Origin: Macrothele yani
Lineage: Eukaryota > Arthropoda > Arachnida > Araneae > Macrothelidae
Direction of reading: 5' to 3'
DNA: 64,000 bases
Assembly: GCA_039090855.1 (NCBI GenBank)
Contig: CM077024.1
Coordinates: forward strand, 69,285,594-69,349,593
The translations under genes were made by a program, and so were the position numbers. The notes under the pieces were generated by a model. That model did no database searches. It worked only from the letters and a program-made list of their open reading frames with translations, and had not been told where the DNA came from. Shown piece after piece: positions 12,141-23,119 of this stretch (its first letter is position 1; each line of letters starts with the position of its first letter).

Positions 12141-12289
12141 TATACTCTGACCCGCTTGTATCCGAGTCAGAGGTAGCGCTGTAAGGTACTGACTTGTTCC
12201 AGTCGTGTAGCTGTTTTATCCGTATAAGTGGCCCAAATGCTCTGAATTTGCAATCACTTTCTATTCAATCGCAATAAAAATTGGCATTG

Positions 12290-12710
12290 CACATATCAAT
12301 TTTCATCCGGATTAAATGATTGATTCTTTCTGGGTGCTTTTTTTTTTGGCAAAGATTGTATATCCAGCCCATTGTTTTTGAGGATCTTCACTTTGATTAT
12401 TATGTCATCAACTTTTGTCATTTCCCTAATCCATGTGTTTCTCTTCCTATCTCTCTTGGTTATACCAAGCATATATCTCGCCATGCTTATTTACGCTGTT
12501 TGCAAATTCTTAATATCTTTCTTAGTTAAGATCCATATCTTTAACTGAAAAGATGCATTAAATAAACATCTTTCTTTTGAGACATAACGTGAAATTTCTC
12601 TTGAAAATTGTGCTGTTTGTTCCAAATTCTCTCCAATCAAGTTTCATGTGCCTACTTATTTCCTCTTCTGCGTGGTCCTCGTTTGGTATATTGTATTCAA
12701 GGTAAGTGTA
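12290..12710 (-). pseudogene. Fragment of an RTE-like LINE, C-terminal coding region
   Basis: The minus strand encodes MARYMLGITKRDRKRNTWIR followed by EMTKVDDIIIKVK, matching the C-terminal segment of the intact RTE copy at 62.2-64 kb (RCMLIVTRRDKKRNTWIR). Nucleotide resemblance continues to about 12700 (SKEMFI.. region, frameshifted). It is more diverged than the three long copies and lacks the 3' tail, so it is an older insertion or a related subfamily. Confidence 0.75.
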
Positions 12711-12714
12711 TGCA

Positions 12715-12935
12715 GTGCACTCTGGTAGTGCAGTGGTCTAAGCGCTGGCTTTTGACCATTCGTCCGAGATAAAACTGGGTTCGAACCCAGTGGCAAAGAT
12801 TGTATATATAGCCTTGTTTATCCATGTCTTGCAGCACTGGCTCTCTCCCTTACCAGTGTTCCGAAATAAGCAACAGGCGACTGCATATAGCCCATTAGGT
12901 TGCTTACGGTGGATCGTTAAACCCCCAAACAAACA
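12715..12935 (+). mobile_element. tRNA-derived SINE, diverged copy
   Basis: Has the head TAGTGCAGTGGTCTAAGCGC, a B-box GGTTCGAACCC, then the shared body (CACTGGCTCTCTCCCTT, GGCGACTGCATATAGCCCAT, GGTGGATCGTTAAACCCCCA) and an A-rich end. No clear target duplication. One of about 11 copies of the same family in the window. Confidence 0.85.
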
Positions 12936-13337
12936 AAAATATGTTACGTCATACCTAATTTTATCGGGATTCGTAAGTCTTAAACCTCAAGCACCACTTT
13001 TGTGTAATATTCTTATGGACCAGTTATTAATGTGATAAAGTATGTAGTGTTTTAAATTTTTGTTCTGCACAGTGTTTGTTGAAACAGCAGTGGCGTAAAT
13101 ACTAAGCGCTTACAGTAACAAAATCATCTTGCTAAATGGATCACAGGGATCGATACAGCATGAAATGAAACTTACATAACATTTAAATAACTCGTTTATT
13201 CAACTTTCTGGTTGTTGACTTGCAATCCAACTTCACGGAACTGCGACATAGTTTAAACACCATTTTTCATTGAAGAGCTATAACAGCCATTTTGAGTCAA
13301 TCGCATTATGAAACTCTGGTTCGATATACAGATCATC
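12936..13337. other. No feature identified
   Basis: AT-rich sequence between two SINEs, no coding or repeat signal. Confidence 0.4.
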
Positions 13338-13347
13338 AAGATAACCT

Positions 13348-13490
13348 GGCCGCCCCGGTGGCGCAGAGGTCTAACCGATGGCCTCTGATCATTCGTCCAA
13401 AAAGGGTCCAGGTTCGAATCCCGGTGAGGCATGGATGTTGTGTTTGTCTTTTTTTAGTGGTCATTAAACCTCCAATAAAAATAAATAAAA
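13348..13490 (+). mobile_element. tRNA-derived SINE, internally deleted, with target duplication
   Basis: Head GGCCGCCCCGGTGGCGCAGA and B-box GGTTCGAATCC are intact. The central ~90 bp of the body is missing, joining TGTTTGTCTT to TAGTGGTCATTAAACC. It is flanked by the 10-bp direct repeat AAGATAACCT (13338-13347 and 13491-13500), showing it inserted in this shortened form or was deleted afterwards. Confidence 0.9.
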
Positions 13491-13500
13491 AAGATAACCT

Positions 13501-14301
13501 GCGGTGCTACTTCAAGTAGTATATCATGCTACGTGCGCGCTTCCAACAATACACTGGACATGGCTCTTTATTTGCTTCTGACTCAGCGTCATCCATTGTC
13601 AAAAAGTGTTAGGTAATTCGGAATGTCCACGTATCGTTCAGAAAGAAATATAACGGAGCAGTAAGATAATTTACATGAGAACAAAAAGCGAAAAAGGAAG
13701 GTTACTTTAGAGATACACGTCACTAGTAATTATAAATATACAGTTAGTTACTTATTTATTTCATAAGAATTTCCATTATGAAGAAATAATTACTTTGTAC
13801 ATGAGAACCTCGCATTTGAGTGTTGGATACCGATTAAAATAGAAGCAGTAAAGGTTATGGCGTTAGATACCGGGAGAACAACAAAAATCCTAAAACGAGA
13901 ACGAAGACTTGGAATTTAAGGAAACTTCAATTCCGTTTGTCTACGACGGAATGTGGACACTCTTCAGCTACCTGTATTGAAACTGTAGCTTGCAGAAACC
14001 AAAATAGTGTCTGCTACGTTTCTCGATGTCTTTAAACTTGGTTTAACACCTATTCAGCGGTAAAATAGCTGCAAAACAGAGGCTTTGCGCCCAAAGCGAA
14101 AATATTCCAATGTAATATCAAACTCGCCACAACACTCGTTAAGAATGTTCACACCACTACTGCCTTTCCGTAACATTTGTTTCACTAGGTATTCAAACAA
14201 ATCGATACAATTCACTTTTTGAAACCATTTTGACAAACAGTCTGTAAGAAAATCTCAACAGGTTTTCTTAAAATAAGTGAACCTTTGTATATCTGCTTGT
14301 T
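13501..14301. other. No feature identified
   Basis: No coding potential or repeat recognised; the minus 60-codon frame at 14054-14236 has no motif. Confidence 0.4.
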
Positions 14302-14375
14302 TACGCTTTCCAACCGTAGGTTGAAGAAGCGTATATGCTCCAGCTTTGTCCGTCAGTCCGTCCGTCCGTCTGCAC

Positions 14376-14962
14376 GATAACTGGCGTAAAAATGGGTCGA
14401 TTTCGATGAAGTTTTAGTATGTGGTAGTGGACCACCCGGGAACGAACCCTATTGAAAATGGGACAAATGGGGTCAAAGATCACGACGTAGGAGCGGGTTC
14501 ATTCCATTACACTTATGCGTCATAACTTGCGTAAATATGGTTCGATTTCAATGAAAGTTTGCTATGTGGTAGAAGACCACCTAGGGACAAATCCTATTGA
14601 AAATGGGACAAATGGGGTCAAAGGTCACGACGTAGGAGCGGGTTCATTCCACTGCCCTCATGCGTCATAACTTGCGTAAATATGGTTTGATTTCAGTGAA
14701 AGTTTACTGTGTGGTAGGAGACCGCCTGGGGACGAACCCTATTCAGAATGGGTGAAGTGGGGTCAAAGGGCAGGACACAAGTTTGGGATGCATTTCATTG
14801 CCGTTTTGCGTCATAACGTGCGTAAAAATGGTTCGATTTCGATGAAATTTCAGTATGTAGTAGGGGACCACCTGGGGACGAACCCTATTGAAAATGGACG
14901 AAATGTGGTCAAAGGTCAGGACATAGGATTGCGATCCATTCCATTGTCCTTATCCCATATTA
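14376..14962 (+). repeat. 146-bp tandem repeat, first block
   Basis: Four units, marked by CGTAAAAATGG(G/T)TCGATTTC-type starts near 14386, 14532, 14678 and 14821. Each contains GGACCACC(C/T)GGG, GAACCCTATTGAAAATGG and GGTCAAAGGTCA-type blocks. Immediately upstream is a GTCCGTCCGTCCGTCTG tract. Non-coding. Confidence 0.85.
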
Positions 14963-14966
14963 TTAA

Positions 14967-15571
14967 GGTGGACGTCAAGTAATTTTGCTTCCTATACTTC
15001 CAATGGAAAAACTTTTGTACACATTTCCTTCACACTTAATGTGTTCCCAAGGTTGAAAATTTGAACATCGATTAAAATAACTTCATATTATAACTTGGAA
15101 AACTTAATATTTTCTAAAACATAACCGTAATTATATTAAAAATCAATAACTTTTCCTTTGGTGGTGTTGAAACCAGAGAAAAGATGGCGCGACATGTATT
15201 TTGATGACGTCAGTGGACAAAAAAATGTTGGATTGCATAATTACGGTTATGGTTTAGAGAATATTAAGTATTCCAAGTTATGAAATGAAGCTATTTTAAT
15301 CGATGTTCAAATTTTCATCCTTGTGAACGCATTAATTGTCCAGAAAAAAGATGGCGCTACCTGTATTTTCATGACGTCAGTAGACAAACAAATGTTTAAT
15401 TGCATAATTATGGTTGTGTTTTAGAAAATATTAAGCATTGCAAGTTATAAAATGAAGATATTTTAATCGATGTTCAATCTTTCATCCTTGGGAACGCATT
15501 ATTTGTGAAGAAAATGTGTACAAAGGTTTTTCTATTGGAAGTATAAGAAGCAAAGTTACTTGACGTCCACC
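14967..15571. mobile_element. 605-bp foldback MITE with TTAA target duplication
   Basis: Long inverted ends begin GGTGGACGTCAAGTAA and end with the complement, with pairing continuing through the CTTCCTATACTTCCAATGGA / TTCTATTGGAAGTATAAGAAG region and the TGTACACATTT block. TTAA flanks both ends (14963-14966 and 15572-15575), the target preference of piggyBac-type transposons. The outermost bases are not the usual CCC of piggyBac, so superfamily assignment is inference. Inside, the right-arm sequence occurs twice in tandem (about 15180-15340 and 15345-15560), each starting with AAAAGATGGCGC and a TGACGTCA. No coding sequence. It splits the 146-bp array. Confidence 0.8.
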
Positions 15572-15790
15572 TTAAAGTAGCAATTCTTGTATGTATATAT
15601 GTACATTTTATTTAGATAACGGCTCTAAGAATTTTGATGAAAGTCGTTAACCTACCGTTTTCTGGTTCTAGAAATCGATTTAGCTTGATCTCGATTTTAG
15701 AAGAATTCGTTTAGTGGGTTAAATAACCACACCGAATTATAACGTTTTTAGTGATGGCGTTGTTCCATTAATGTTACCAATGATTAGAAA

Positions 15791-15965
15791 TTTTATGACG
15801 TCACAACTCGCGTTTGAGAATGTTGGCGCGCGGTCACGCCATCTGTCTCTTTACGTCACGCGTTGTGTGTGGATCCTTTTAAAGATTTATGACGTCACAC
15901 TCTTGCGGTGGGCAGATGGTCGCGATTCCCATCTGCCTCATTACGTCACGCGTTGTGTGCGTATG
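15791..15965. repeat. Two ~95-bp direct repeats rich in CRE-like sites
   Basis: Two units, each running from TTTATGACGTCACA to TTACGTCACGCGTTGTGTG. They carry TGACGTCA at 15796-15803 and 15890-15897 plus two TACGTCACGCG sites. GC-rich compared with surroundings. Whether any factor binds here is unknown. Confidence 0.7.
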
Positions 15966-15974
15966 TCTGTCAGC

Positions 15975-16430
15975 ACGATAACTCGCGTAGCAACCGTTGA
16001 ATTTCGATGAAATTTTAGTATCTCGTAGGGGATCACCTGGGAAGGAACCCTATTTAAAGTGAACGAAATGGGGTCAAAGGTAAGAACATAGGAGAGGGAT
16101 CCATTCCACTGCTGTTATGCGCCATAACTAACGTAAAAAAGGCTCGATTTCGATGAAATTTTAGTATGTGGTAGGGGACCACCTGGTGACAAACCTTATT
16201 GAAAATGGGTGAAAGGGGTCAAAGGTTAGGACACAGCAGCGGGATCTATTCCATAGCCCTTATGCATCATAACTTACGTAAAAATGTTTCGATTGCCAAA
16301 ACATTTTATCATGTTATTTCGGAGGTATACCAAGCCGGTTCTGTTGAATATCATCGAAATGGGATCAGAGGTCAGGGTACAGGACCGAGATTTATTCCAC
16401 GGACATTATTCTCATAACTTGAGTAATAAC
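15975..16430 (+). repeat. 146-bp tandem repeat, second block
   Basis: About three diverged units of the same family as 14376-14962, with starts near 15986, 16130 and 16276. The family blocks GATTTCGATGAAATTTTAGT and GGGGACCACCTGG are clear. Decays after 16430. Confidence 0.8.
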
Positions 16431-16464
16431 TTGAGTAATGATTTCTGTAATGTTGGAAAGCGTA

Positions 16465-19400
16465 TTATAATCAATGCATTGCATGATTTTACTAACTTGT
16501 TTTAATATACGCACTGAGAATGAACTGCTTTTTTTCAGTTCCGGTTATTGTTTAGAGAGAAGTTTTATTTTTATTTGGTAAATCCTTTTAAGATTTCACG
16601 TTTACCTTTCAGAAAATATACGGCAGTGATACTGTAAGAGCATGCACATGACACGAGGTGTTGTTCTAATACAATAACATATTCCAAAATGCAAAGAACA
16701 ACACGCGATAGCGAAAAAAGTGAACGTTAAAAATGATATGCGTATAAAAGAACGTTATACATGTCAGAGGAACTACGTGGACAAAATGCAAACGCAAGTT
16801 GATTGTAAATCGACTAAGAGACAGAGCGCTTCAGTTCTGGGAAATCATTGCAGTTGAGAACTATTACGCAGTCAGAAGTTGGTTTTCTTTCGCAAGCGTG
16901 CTAGCCGAAAAACCAGCGCTCCTCTGATTTATTTTGTGTCAGAAGGCATGATTTATTACTGTGCCACGGAAAATGCTCATTTATTTAAGTATTTTAGCTA
17001 TAATGGGTTTAATAATTTTTCTTGGCATTTGTGAAGGTCATGTCTTATTTGCTCTGATAATCCATTGAGCCACCACTACTATAGCTATAGTGGTTATTTT
17101 CCGCTAGAGTCGTTTATGAAAAGGTAATTGGAAATACTTTGGTAGAGAAAATTGCAAAGCAATTAATTAACACATCTCCGAATTAACACATCTCCGTAAA
17201 TCTATGAATTCGCCAAGTAAGAGTGGATGAAAATTATATTTAACTGCTTTTTCGGATGTATTTTTACTTTCAGATGTCTTCTCAAGATGCACAGAGATCA
17301 TATTAAAAACTGAAGGATAGCATCAGGAAATCAGAAAAAAAAAATAAGTACTTACAGTGATGAAAATTATAAAGAATAAATTAAAAATTATATTATGGAG
17401 CAAAGTGTGGAATACAAAATTACCGTCCAATATTCTCTGAATAGTATAGAAATAAAGAACAAAAACAGAATTTCATAACAGAAAAAATTCTGTAATGGAT
17501 GTTGAATATTTGGCAGAAAACCGATGAAATAAAATATACTTGCGTAGCCAATCGAAGCAAAAAAAAAAAACAACTACATTTAAAGAGTAGAGACCTACAC
17601 CTTCCCATAGACATATAAAAGTTTTCTATTCAAATCCTTATGTACTAAAACCAAGAAACATAATGAGTGATAAAGAGCATAAGATTTTTTAAGTAGATTA
17701 TAGAGAAATATCTAAGACCCATAGAATTCCAACGCAAGAAACAAATGACATCACCGCAATTAAAATGGTAAAGTTTGATCCGAAAGAAAAAGCTAAAAAT
17801 ACCATATGGCTTTCAAAGAAGATATTCGTAATATGAAAGAAAAAATTCTTCAAAATGATAATGGAATGGAAGAAATATCGTGCAAAACTTTGAGGATACC
17901 CATTAAAACGACTAGCATGTGTTGCAAAAAACGAAATTGAAATGAAAAAAATCTAAAAGTGAAAAAGAAATACAAAATATGCATAATTATTAAAAACGAA
18001 ATTGCAAAAAACATGCATCAATAACTTATTGAAAAACAGTGGTTCATGGCCATTAACAGATTTTCGTCAGGAAGGAAACCAATCAGTGATAAACTGTTAT
18101 ACAAAGAAAGAAGAAACATGTAGTGCAGATGAAAGCTTTAGAAGTAGAGGATAGACCGTAACTAATGGGTACATCCAAAAATTAGAAATAGATTTCGAGA
18201 AAACATTTCCACTACTTTTGAAAAATACACCAGTAAAAACTCTCTTAACAGTGACTGTGAGTAGAATACTACACAGTCACCACAGTGAGAGCTTTTCTTG
18301 TGTTAAATTTTAAGTGTTCATGGAGTATCCAGAAGCTTTTCATGATTACGCGAAGAATACAGACTTTAAAAATTACAAAAAATGATTTTAATAGATTCAG
18401 ATTATTTCAAGAAGCTGGAGCATACCCACCCATACAAACGCAAAAACTGTGGGATTTTTTAATAAAGCTTTTAAACACAGGTCTCAAGATCCATGTTTTT
18501 TGGATCTTGAGATTCAAATTTTTAGAAAATGAAATTACATGTTTAAAAATTTACGTAAATGATATATCAGTTGCATTAAATTACAGTAATAATATGAAAA
18601 GGCAAAGCTGATAGCGTTAAAAATTTATATGAACATCCTTCCCCATCTTGTATACTATATTTTATACAAGCGGAACGAGAACGAAATGTTGGCTTTTAAA
18701 TTAAATCAGATAAACAGAACAAAAGAAATTGCTAAAAATATGTTGTACAGATCTTACTGAAAATTAAAAATCCCATTAGCACTCATTACGGAAAACGTGA
18801 TAAAGGGAAGCTTTTGAAAACAAAACCAATACAGAAAATCACAAAACAATGGTAAAAAGTTTTATCTATATTGTTAGTTACAACAAGGCCATATACCAGA
18901 TATATCAACTACTGAAATACTGCAAGTCAAGAACTTGAAAAACCAAAAATAAACTGGTGTTTGCAAAGTTGTTATATACTACGTATTTGATTTCCTAAGA
19001 AAACATCAAACCTGAAGCTGGCAGTAGCATCCAAAGATTTACTGATATTAACAGCCTGTGTTGATTCGGACAACGTAGAAGAAAGATCGATATCAAATCA
19101 AAATCAGTATGAGGTTTATTATTTTTTGTGGGAAATAATTCGTTACAGGAACAAGCACCGACAGTAAGAGGCCACAGCTTTATTAACAGCGAAAACAGAA
19201 TTCACCCGAAACATGAAAAGAAATAATTAGGGTCAGATGAGACTGTACAAAAAGATTTCGGCTAAAAAACTCACGCTGTTTTCTATCGTGACTCGACTTT
19301 CCAAGAAGGAAATGAGATCAACAGAGTACCCAAAAATATAAAAAGATACCGCTTGAAGAAATAATTAAAAAAATTATGGTCCTAATTTTAATACATTTTT

Positions 19401-20829
19401 CAGTTCCGTGGTTTAAACACCAAGAGCAACTTCAAGCGCTATGAGAAGTCGCTTCTCACTAATTCGGGGTCCTGACACTAGGGAAGAGAAAGACCCAACG
19501 CTGTAAGTAAATTGCACCAACCATGTCTCATTAGAAAGTCGAACTCTGGCACCGTTTGGAGGATTTGCGACGCGGCCACCGAGGCGGAAAGAAAAAAACT
19601 TCAAAAGTAAAGACACTCTGGCTGATGTTCTCATAATATCTGTGGCAAAACAACAATTCGAAAAAATCGGATGTGCACTTGAATAACTGAGTCACAATTA
19701 TTTGCTTTATTTGGAAAATGTTTAGCCAGCTTACGTAAGGTCAACCAGAAAGCCAGACTTATGCGCACTTTAGTCGGGCGAAATCATAATTTTTCTTGTT
19801 TCAATAACTACGCTGTTAACTCTTCATTTCGTACTGATGAGTGCACAAGAAGAGTAACTTTAGTGGAAAATTATCAAATGATTTTTTTTATGTAGATGCA
19901 ATGTAAATAACTTTTGCGTCAGTAGACTAGGGGATTAATTGCTCTTAATCTAGTGTTCACTGTTCATTAATTAAAACTTATCATCCATAAAGTGATGCAG
20001 CTGGTGTTTTTCGCTCATTCTGAAACGTTATCGTTTTTTATGTTTCCTTCTGTCATCACTACATTACAGAAGGAAATATGGTTATATGCCTGACTGAAAT
20101 TATTTTAGAATATAAATGTTATATATTTCGGTACTGTACACAAATTTAAATGTTACACATATCAAAATTGTATGTTAGACAAAGTAAGGGTGACGCAGTT
20201 TAAGATAAACGAAAGACAACCTTGATTGATATTAGCTGAAAATCACTGAATATTTTGACAGAAATGAATAAACTTCCGTTTTTCATAGCAATATTTATGG
20301 CTTCTCTTCTTTCCCATTTTTCGAGTGATTTTAAGAACTGTAGTACATGAATAAAAAATAACTTGGAATCCGAGCCACCTTAAATTCCTTTTTCCCCAGT
20401 GGGACTTAGAAAAGCATTACCTAATAAGCCGTTTATTACACCAGAAGTTCTGTTTTTCTTTGAACAATATCTGCTACTCTTAAGTAACCCTTATCTCGGT
20501 TAGAATGTGTATCATTCTGGCTAGTGCTGGCGTGTTTCTATAAATGCGTCTAAAGCAACTCAGCAAGTACAATTCAGAGAATGCATAACCTGTAATTGTC
20601 TGTCTTGCTTTAAGTTTCCTTGGATATGATATTGTGATTAAAACAAACTGCTTTACGAAAACAACTTCTTGCGCAGTTTAGAGTTACTTTTTTGTGTCTA
20701 TGTCTGATGTTCCTTTGATAAATAGCATTTCTTTTATTTCAGTTCTTATTTTGAATACTTTCTTCAACTTGGTTTACCAGGGTCACTCAACGCCAGATGT
20801 TCTCTTCCGAGATCGAAGATACATCTGAA

Positions 20830-20833
<4 letters not shown>
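16465..20833. other. No gene identified; A-rich region
   Basis: A 4.4-kb stretch without a recognised element. Between about 17,640 and 19,400 the plus strand is strongly A-rich with broken, Lys/Asn-rich frames (best 108 codons at 18285-18611). I cannot match any of them to a family, and base composition alone could produce them. It could be a very old, decayed insertion. Confidence 0.35.
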
Positions 20834-20878
<45 letters not shown>

Positions 20879-20900
20879 TCACACACACACACACACACAC
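20834..20900. repeat. (TC)n(AC)n microsatellite
   Basis: A CT run passing into a CA run, near-perfect over about 65 bp. Confidence 0.9.
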
Positions 20901-21140
20901 AACTATTGTTAATATGTACAGAAAAATTCCAGTTCGTTCAATGGTGTAGAAATGTTTCTACACTTACAGTAGAATATCCAAATAAAATCTGAGTTCACAT
21001 TAACTGTTTTATGAAAAGAGCAGTTTGCTTGATCTGTAAACATCGTGCTCAATGCTCCGCTTCACTCTGTGTTACGTAGGTGGCCAGTAACCTTTTTGTG
21101 ACAAAAGGATTGAAACATCTGTGCAACGGACTTATTTCCT
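20901..21140. other. No feature identified
   Basis: Unique-looking AT-rich DNA up to the outer end of the minus-strand PLE copy. Confidence 0.4.
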
Positions 21141-21189
21141 TAAATGATAAGGTAAAAATGCTGTGTTATTCACGATAAAAACGATGTCT

Positions 21190-21200
21190 GAAGATGGCAG
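21190..21200. repeat. Target site duplication of SINE, left
   Basis: GAAGATGGCAG, repeated at 21442-21452, flanks the SINE at 21201-21441. Removing the SINE restores the PLE terminal repeat. Confidence 0.9.
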
Positions 21201-21408
21201 GCCGCCCCGGTGGCGCAGTGGTCTAAGGCGCTGGCCTCTGATCATTCGTCCGTGAGGGGTCCGGGTTCGAATCCCGGTGAGGCATGGATGTTGTGTTTGT
21301 CTTACGGCACTGGCTCTCTCCCTTCCCTGGAACCAGTGACCCTAAATTAGGGACGGGCGACTGCTTATAGCCCATTGAGTTGCTCACGGTGGTCGTTAAA
21401 CCTCCAAT

Positions 21409-21441
<33 letters not shown>
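21201..21441 (+). mobile_element. tRNA-derived SINE, full-length copy
   Basis: The best full-length copy. The 5' head is like a class II (Leu/Ser-type) tRNA, with A-box TGGCGCAGTGGTCTAAGGCG and B-box GGTTCGAATCC. The body has the conserved blocks GGCACTGGCTCTCTCCCTTC, CTAAATTAGGGACGGGCGAC and GGTGGTCGTTAAACCTCCAA, then a poly-A of about 28. Exact 11-bp target duplications flank it. Expected to be transcribed by RNA polymerase III and moved by a LINE; which LINE is not evident, since the RTE copies here have ATG-repeat tails rather than poly-A. Confidence 0.95.
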
Positions 21442-21443
<2 letters not shown>

Positions 21444-22713
21444 AGATGGCAGATGTACTTCGTAAAATTACATTTAATGAACTATACACAAAATTAAAAG
21501 ACACTCATAAGATCTTTCAGACTCCCCTGGAGTCCTTCATTATATGAAAATGACCGCATAAAACATTGGCATGGCATATAAATAAGGTAGGTGTTGCCAC
21601 TTAATTCAAATCACAGAAGCAAATAAAAAGTCAAGCAATTTACATACCGGAGGCCTGCACCAAACACCGGTAGGAGGTGACACACACTGTGCCAGACTAA
21701 AGACTGCAATGCAATTCTCTTTACCTTTTACAGGTACAATGGCTTTCCAGACCTGGGAAATTTGAGTAGGTCAATCCTCGTTGCAACACATATTAAAAAA
21801 TCCGTGGATGTACAGGCTCTCTGTAACGCGGATTTGAGTCTTCCTGGCTGGAGTTGTCAAAATCCTGGCTTCTTTCCAGCGTGGGTAGCAAGTTCCCGAA
21901 GTGCCCAGGCGAGATAAATCAGTAGATGAAGCATGCATTTTAATGTTATAACCAACATACATATGTGTGTGTGTGTGGGGGGGGGGGGGGCTCTGGATCC
22001 ACTGGATCAGAGGAATTTTGTACGCACCAAATCGTTCCAGGTGGTTCACCTGATCTCTGTCTTCGCGAACGAAGTTAAAGATAGTGTTAGTTCTAAAGCC
22101 AAATTTCAAGTTATTCTTATGACACATGTTTTTTTAAGATGTTTCTAACGCCGGGGACATAGTCCATTGAACCTAAAAATCGGTGTTTTGGTTGGTCACC
22201 TCTTGAAGTGGTAGATGCCAATCTTCTAGTTTTTGCGATGATCCTGTTGACAGTATGATTGGGATACACAAACGTTGCAGCAAGGTCAGAAATTCACTGT
22301 CATTCTGCCGATAGAAGCGCACGATTGGAACAGTGAGTGAAAGCCTTACGGACGAGAAAATAAAAGGTAGATAGTTTGTAGCTGTTAGGGTGTGCAGTGG
22401 AAAACGGAATAATAGCCGGTGAAAAAGAAGGTTTGCGGTAAACGGAGAAACTTAAATCATTGGAACCCGGATGCCTACGAAGCAGAAAATCCAAGAAAGG
22501 AAGCGATCCATTGGACTGCAATTCCACCGTAAATTTGATGGAAGGAAAGAAGGACGACATTAAATCTGCAAATTTTTATAAATTATCCAACGAGTTGTGC
22601 CATAGGACGAGCACGTCGTCTACGTAGCGCAAAAATAATAGAGGTTTAATGGGGCAAGATGCCAAAACAGAATGATCCAAATGTTGCACAACAATTTCTG
22701 CTACAACAATTTC

Positions 22714-22788
22714 TTTCATCTGATAAAGGACTCTAGGGGAGTCTGAAAGATCTTATGAGTGTCGTTTAACCTTGTATATAGTTCATTA
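22714..22788 (+). repeat. PLE 5' terminal repeat, first part
   Basis: TTTCATCTGAT through TATAGTTCATTA matches 29315-29389. Its continuation, starting AATGTAATTTTACGAAGTAC, lies beyond the RTE insertion at 26013. The intact junction is seen in the 3' repeat near 29389. Confidence 0.9.
22778..22788. repeat. RTE target site duplication, left
   Basis: ATAGTTCATTA, repeated at 26002-26012. The uninterrupted version of this PLE sequence, near 29379-29389, contains it once, which proves insertion. Confidence 0.95.
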
Positions 22789-23119
22789 GGGATGTAAGGT
22801 CAGGTGATGCGTAACATCACAGCCTCTCCTTGACAAATGTCAACCCCGCCTTCTCGTGGTGCATCCTGTTCCCACTAAAGGGGCTCTGACACCGCCAATA
22901 GCGGTATAACTACACCATCGGGATTAGAGGAAATGCTATCCCACACTCATCAACCCGCTTGGCCTGCGTGGTGAGTTATGGCCAAATCCCTCCAAAATGA
23001 CTCCACAACTTAAATCTTGGCCCTCAGTCTCCGGCAGCTGGAATGTACCTGGCCAAGGCAGCGGCCAGTGTGACATGAAGGCAGAGGGTGCTAAGAATCC
23101 CCGGAGGACCGGACTAGGC

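Larger units (their letters stand above)
14302..16464. mobile_element. Possible repeat-filled element bounded by 13-bp inverted repeats
   Basis: TACGCTTTCCAAC at 14302-14314 and its exact reverse complement GTTGGAAAGCGTA at 16452-16464 enclose the 146-bp tandem family and the TTAA MITE. The inverted repeats may be the ends of a non-autonomous DNA element carrying an internal tandem array. No target duplication is evident, so the boundaries are tentative. Confidence 0.45.
21141..22703 (-). mobile_element. Penelope-like element family A, 5'-truncated minus copy
   Basis: Minus-strand PLE 3' portion in order: end of the reverse transcriptase (around 22703-22560, including the LLFLRYVD region, then SSFFPSIKFTVELQSNGSLP and PFLDFLLRRHP at 22560-22300), linker (MCHKNNLKFGFRTNT), remains of the GIY-YIG segment and the C-terminus ESLYIHGFFNMCCNED ending near 21771, then the terminal repeat to about 21141. 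The GIY-YIG core is largely lost: a CA/C-rich simple repeat (about 21965-21990) lies at the deletion. The terminal repeat is split by a SINE. The 5' break abuts the oppositely oriented copy starting near 22714. Confidence 0.85.

Noticed and set aside
18285..18611. 108-codon plus-strand frame in the A-rich region
   Set aside because: Lys/Asn/Phe-rich as expected from AT bias, with no motif or coherent flanking frames.
21201..21290. Apparent tRNA gene with A- and B-boxes
   Set aside because: It is the head of the SINE: body, poly-A and target duplication follow.
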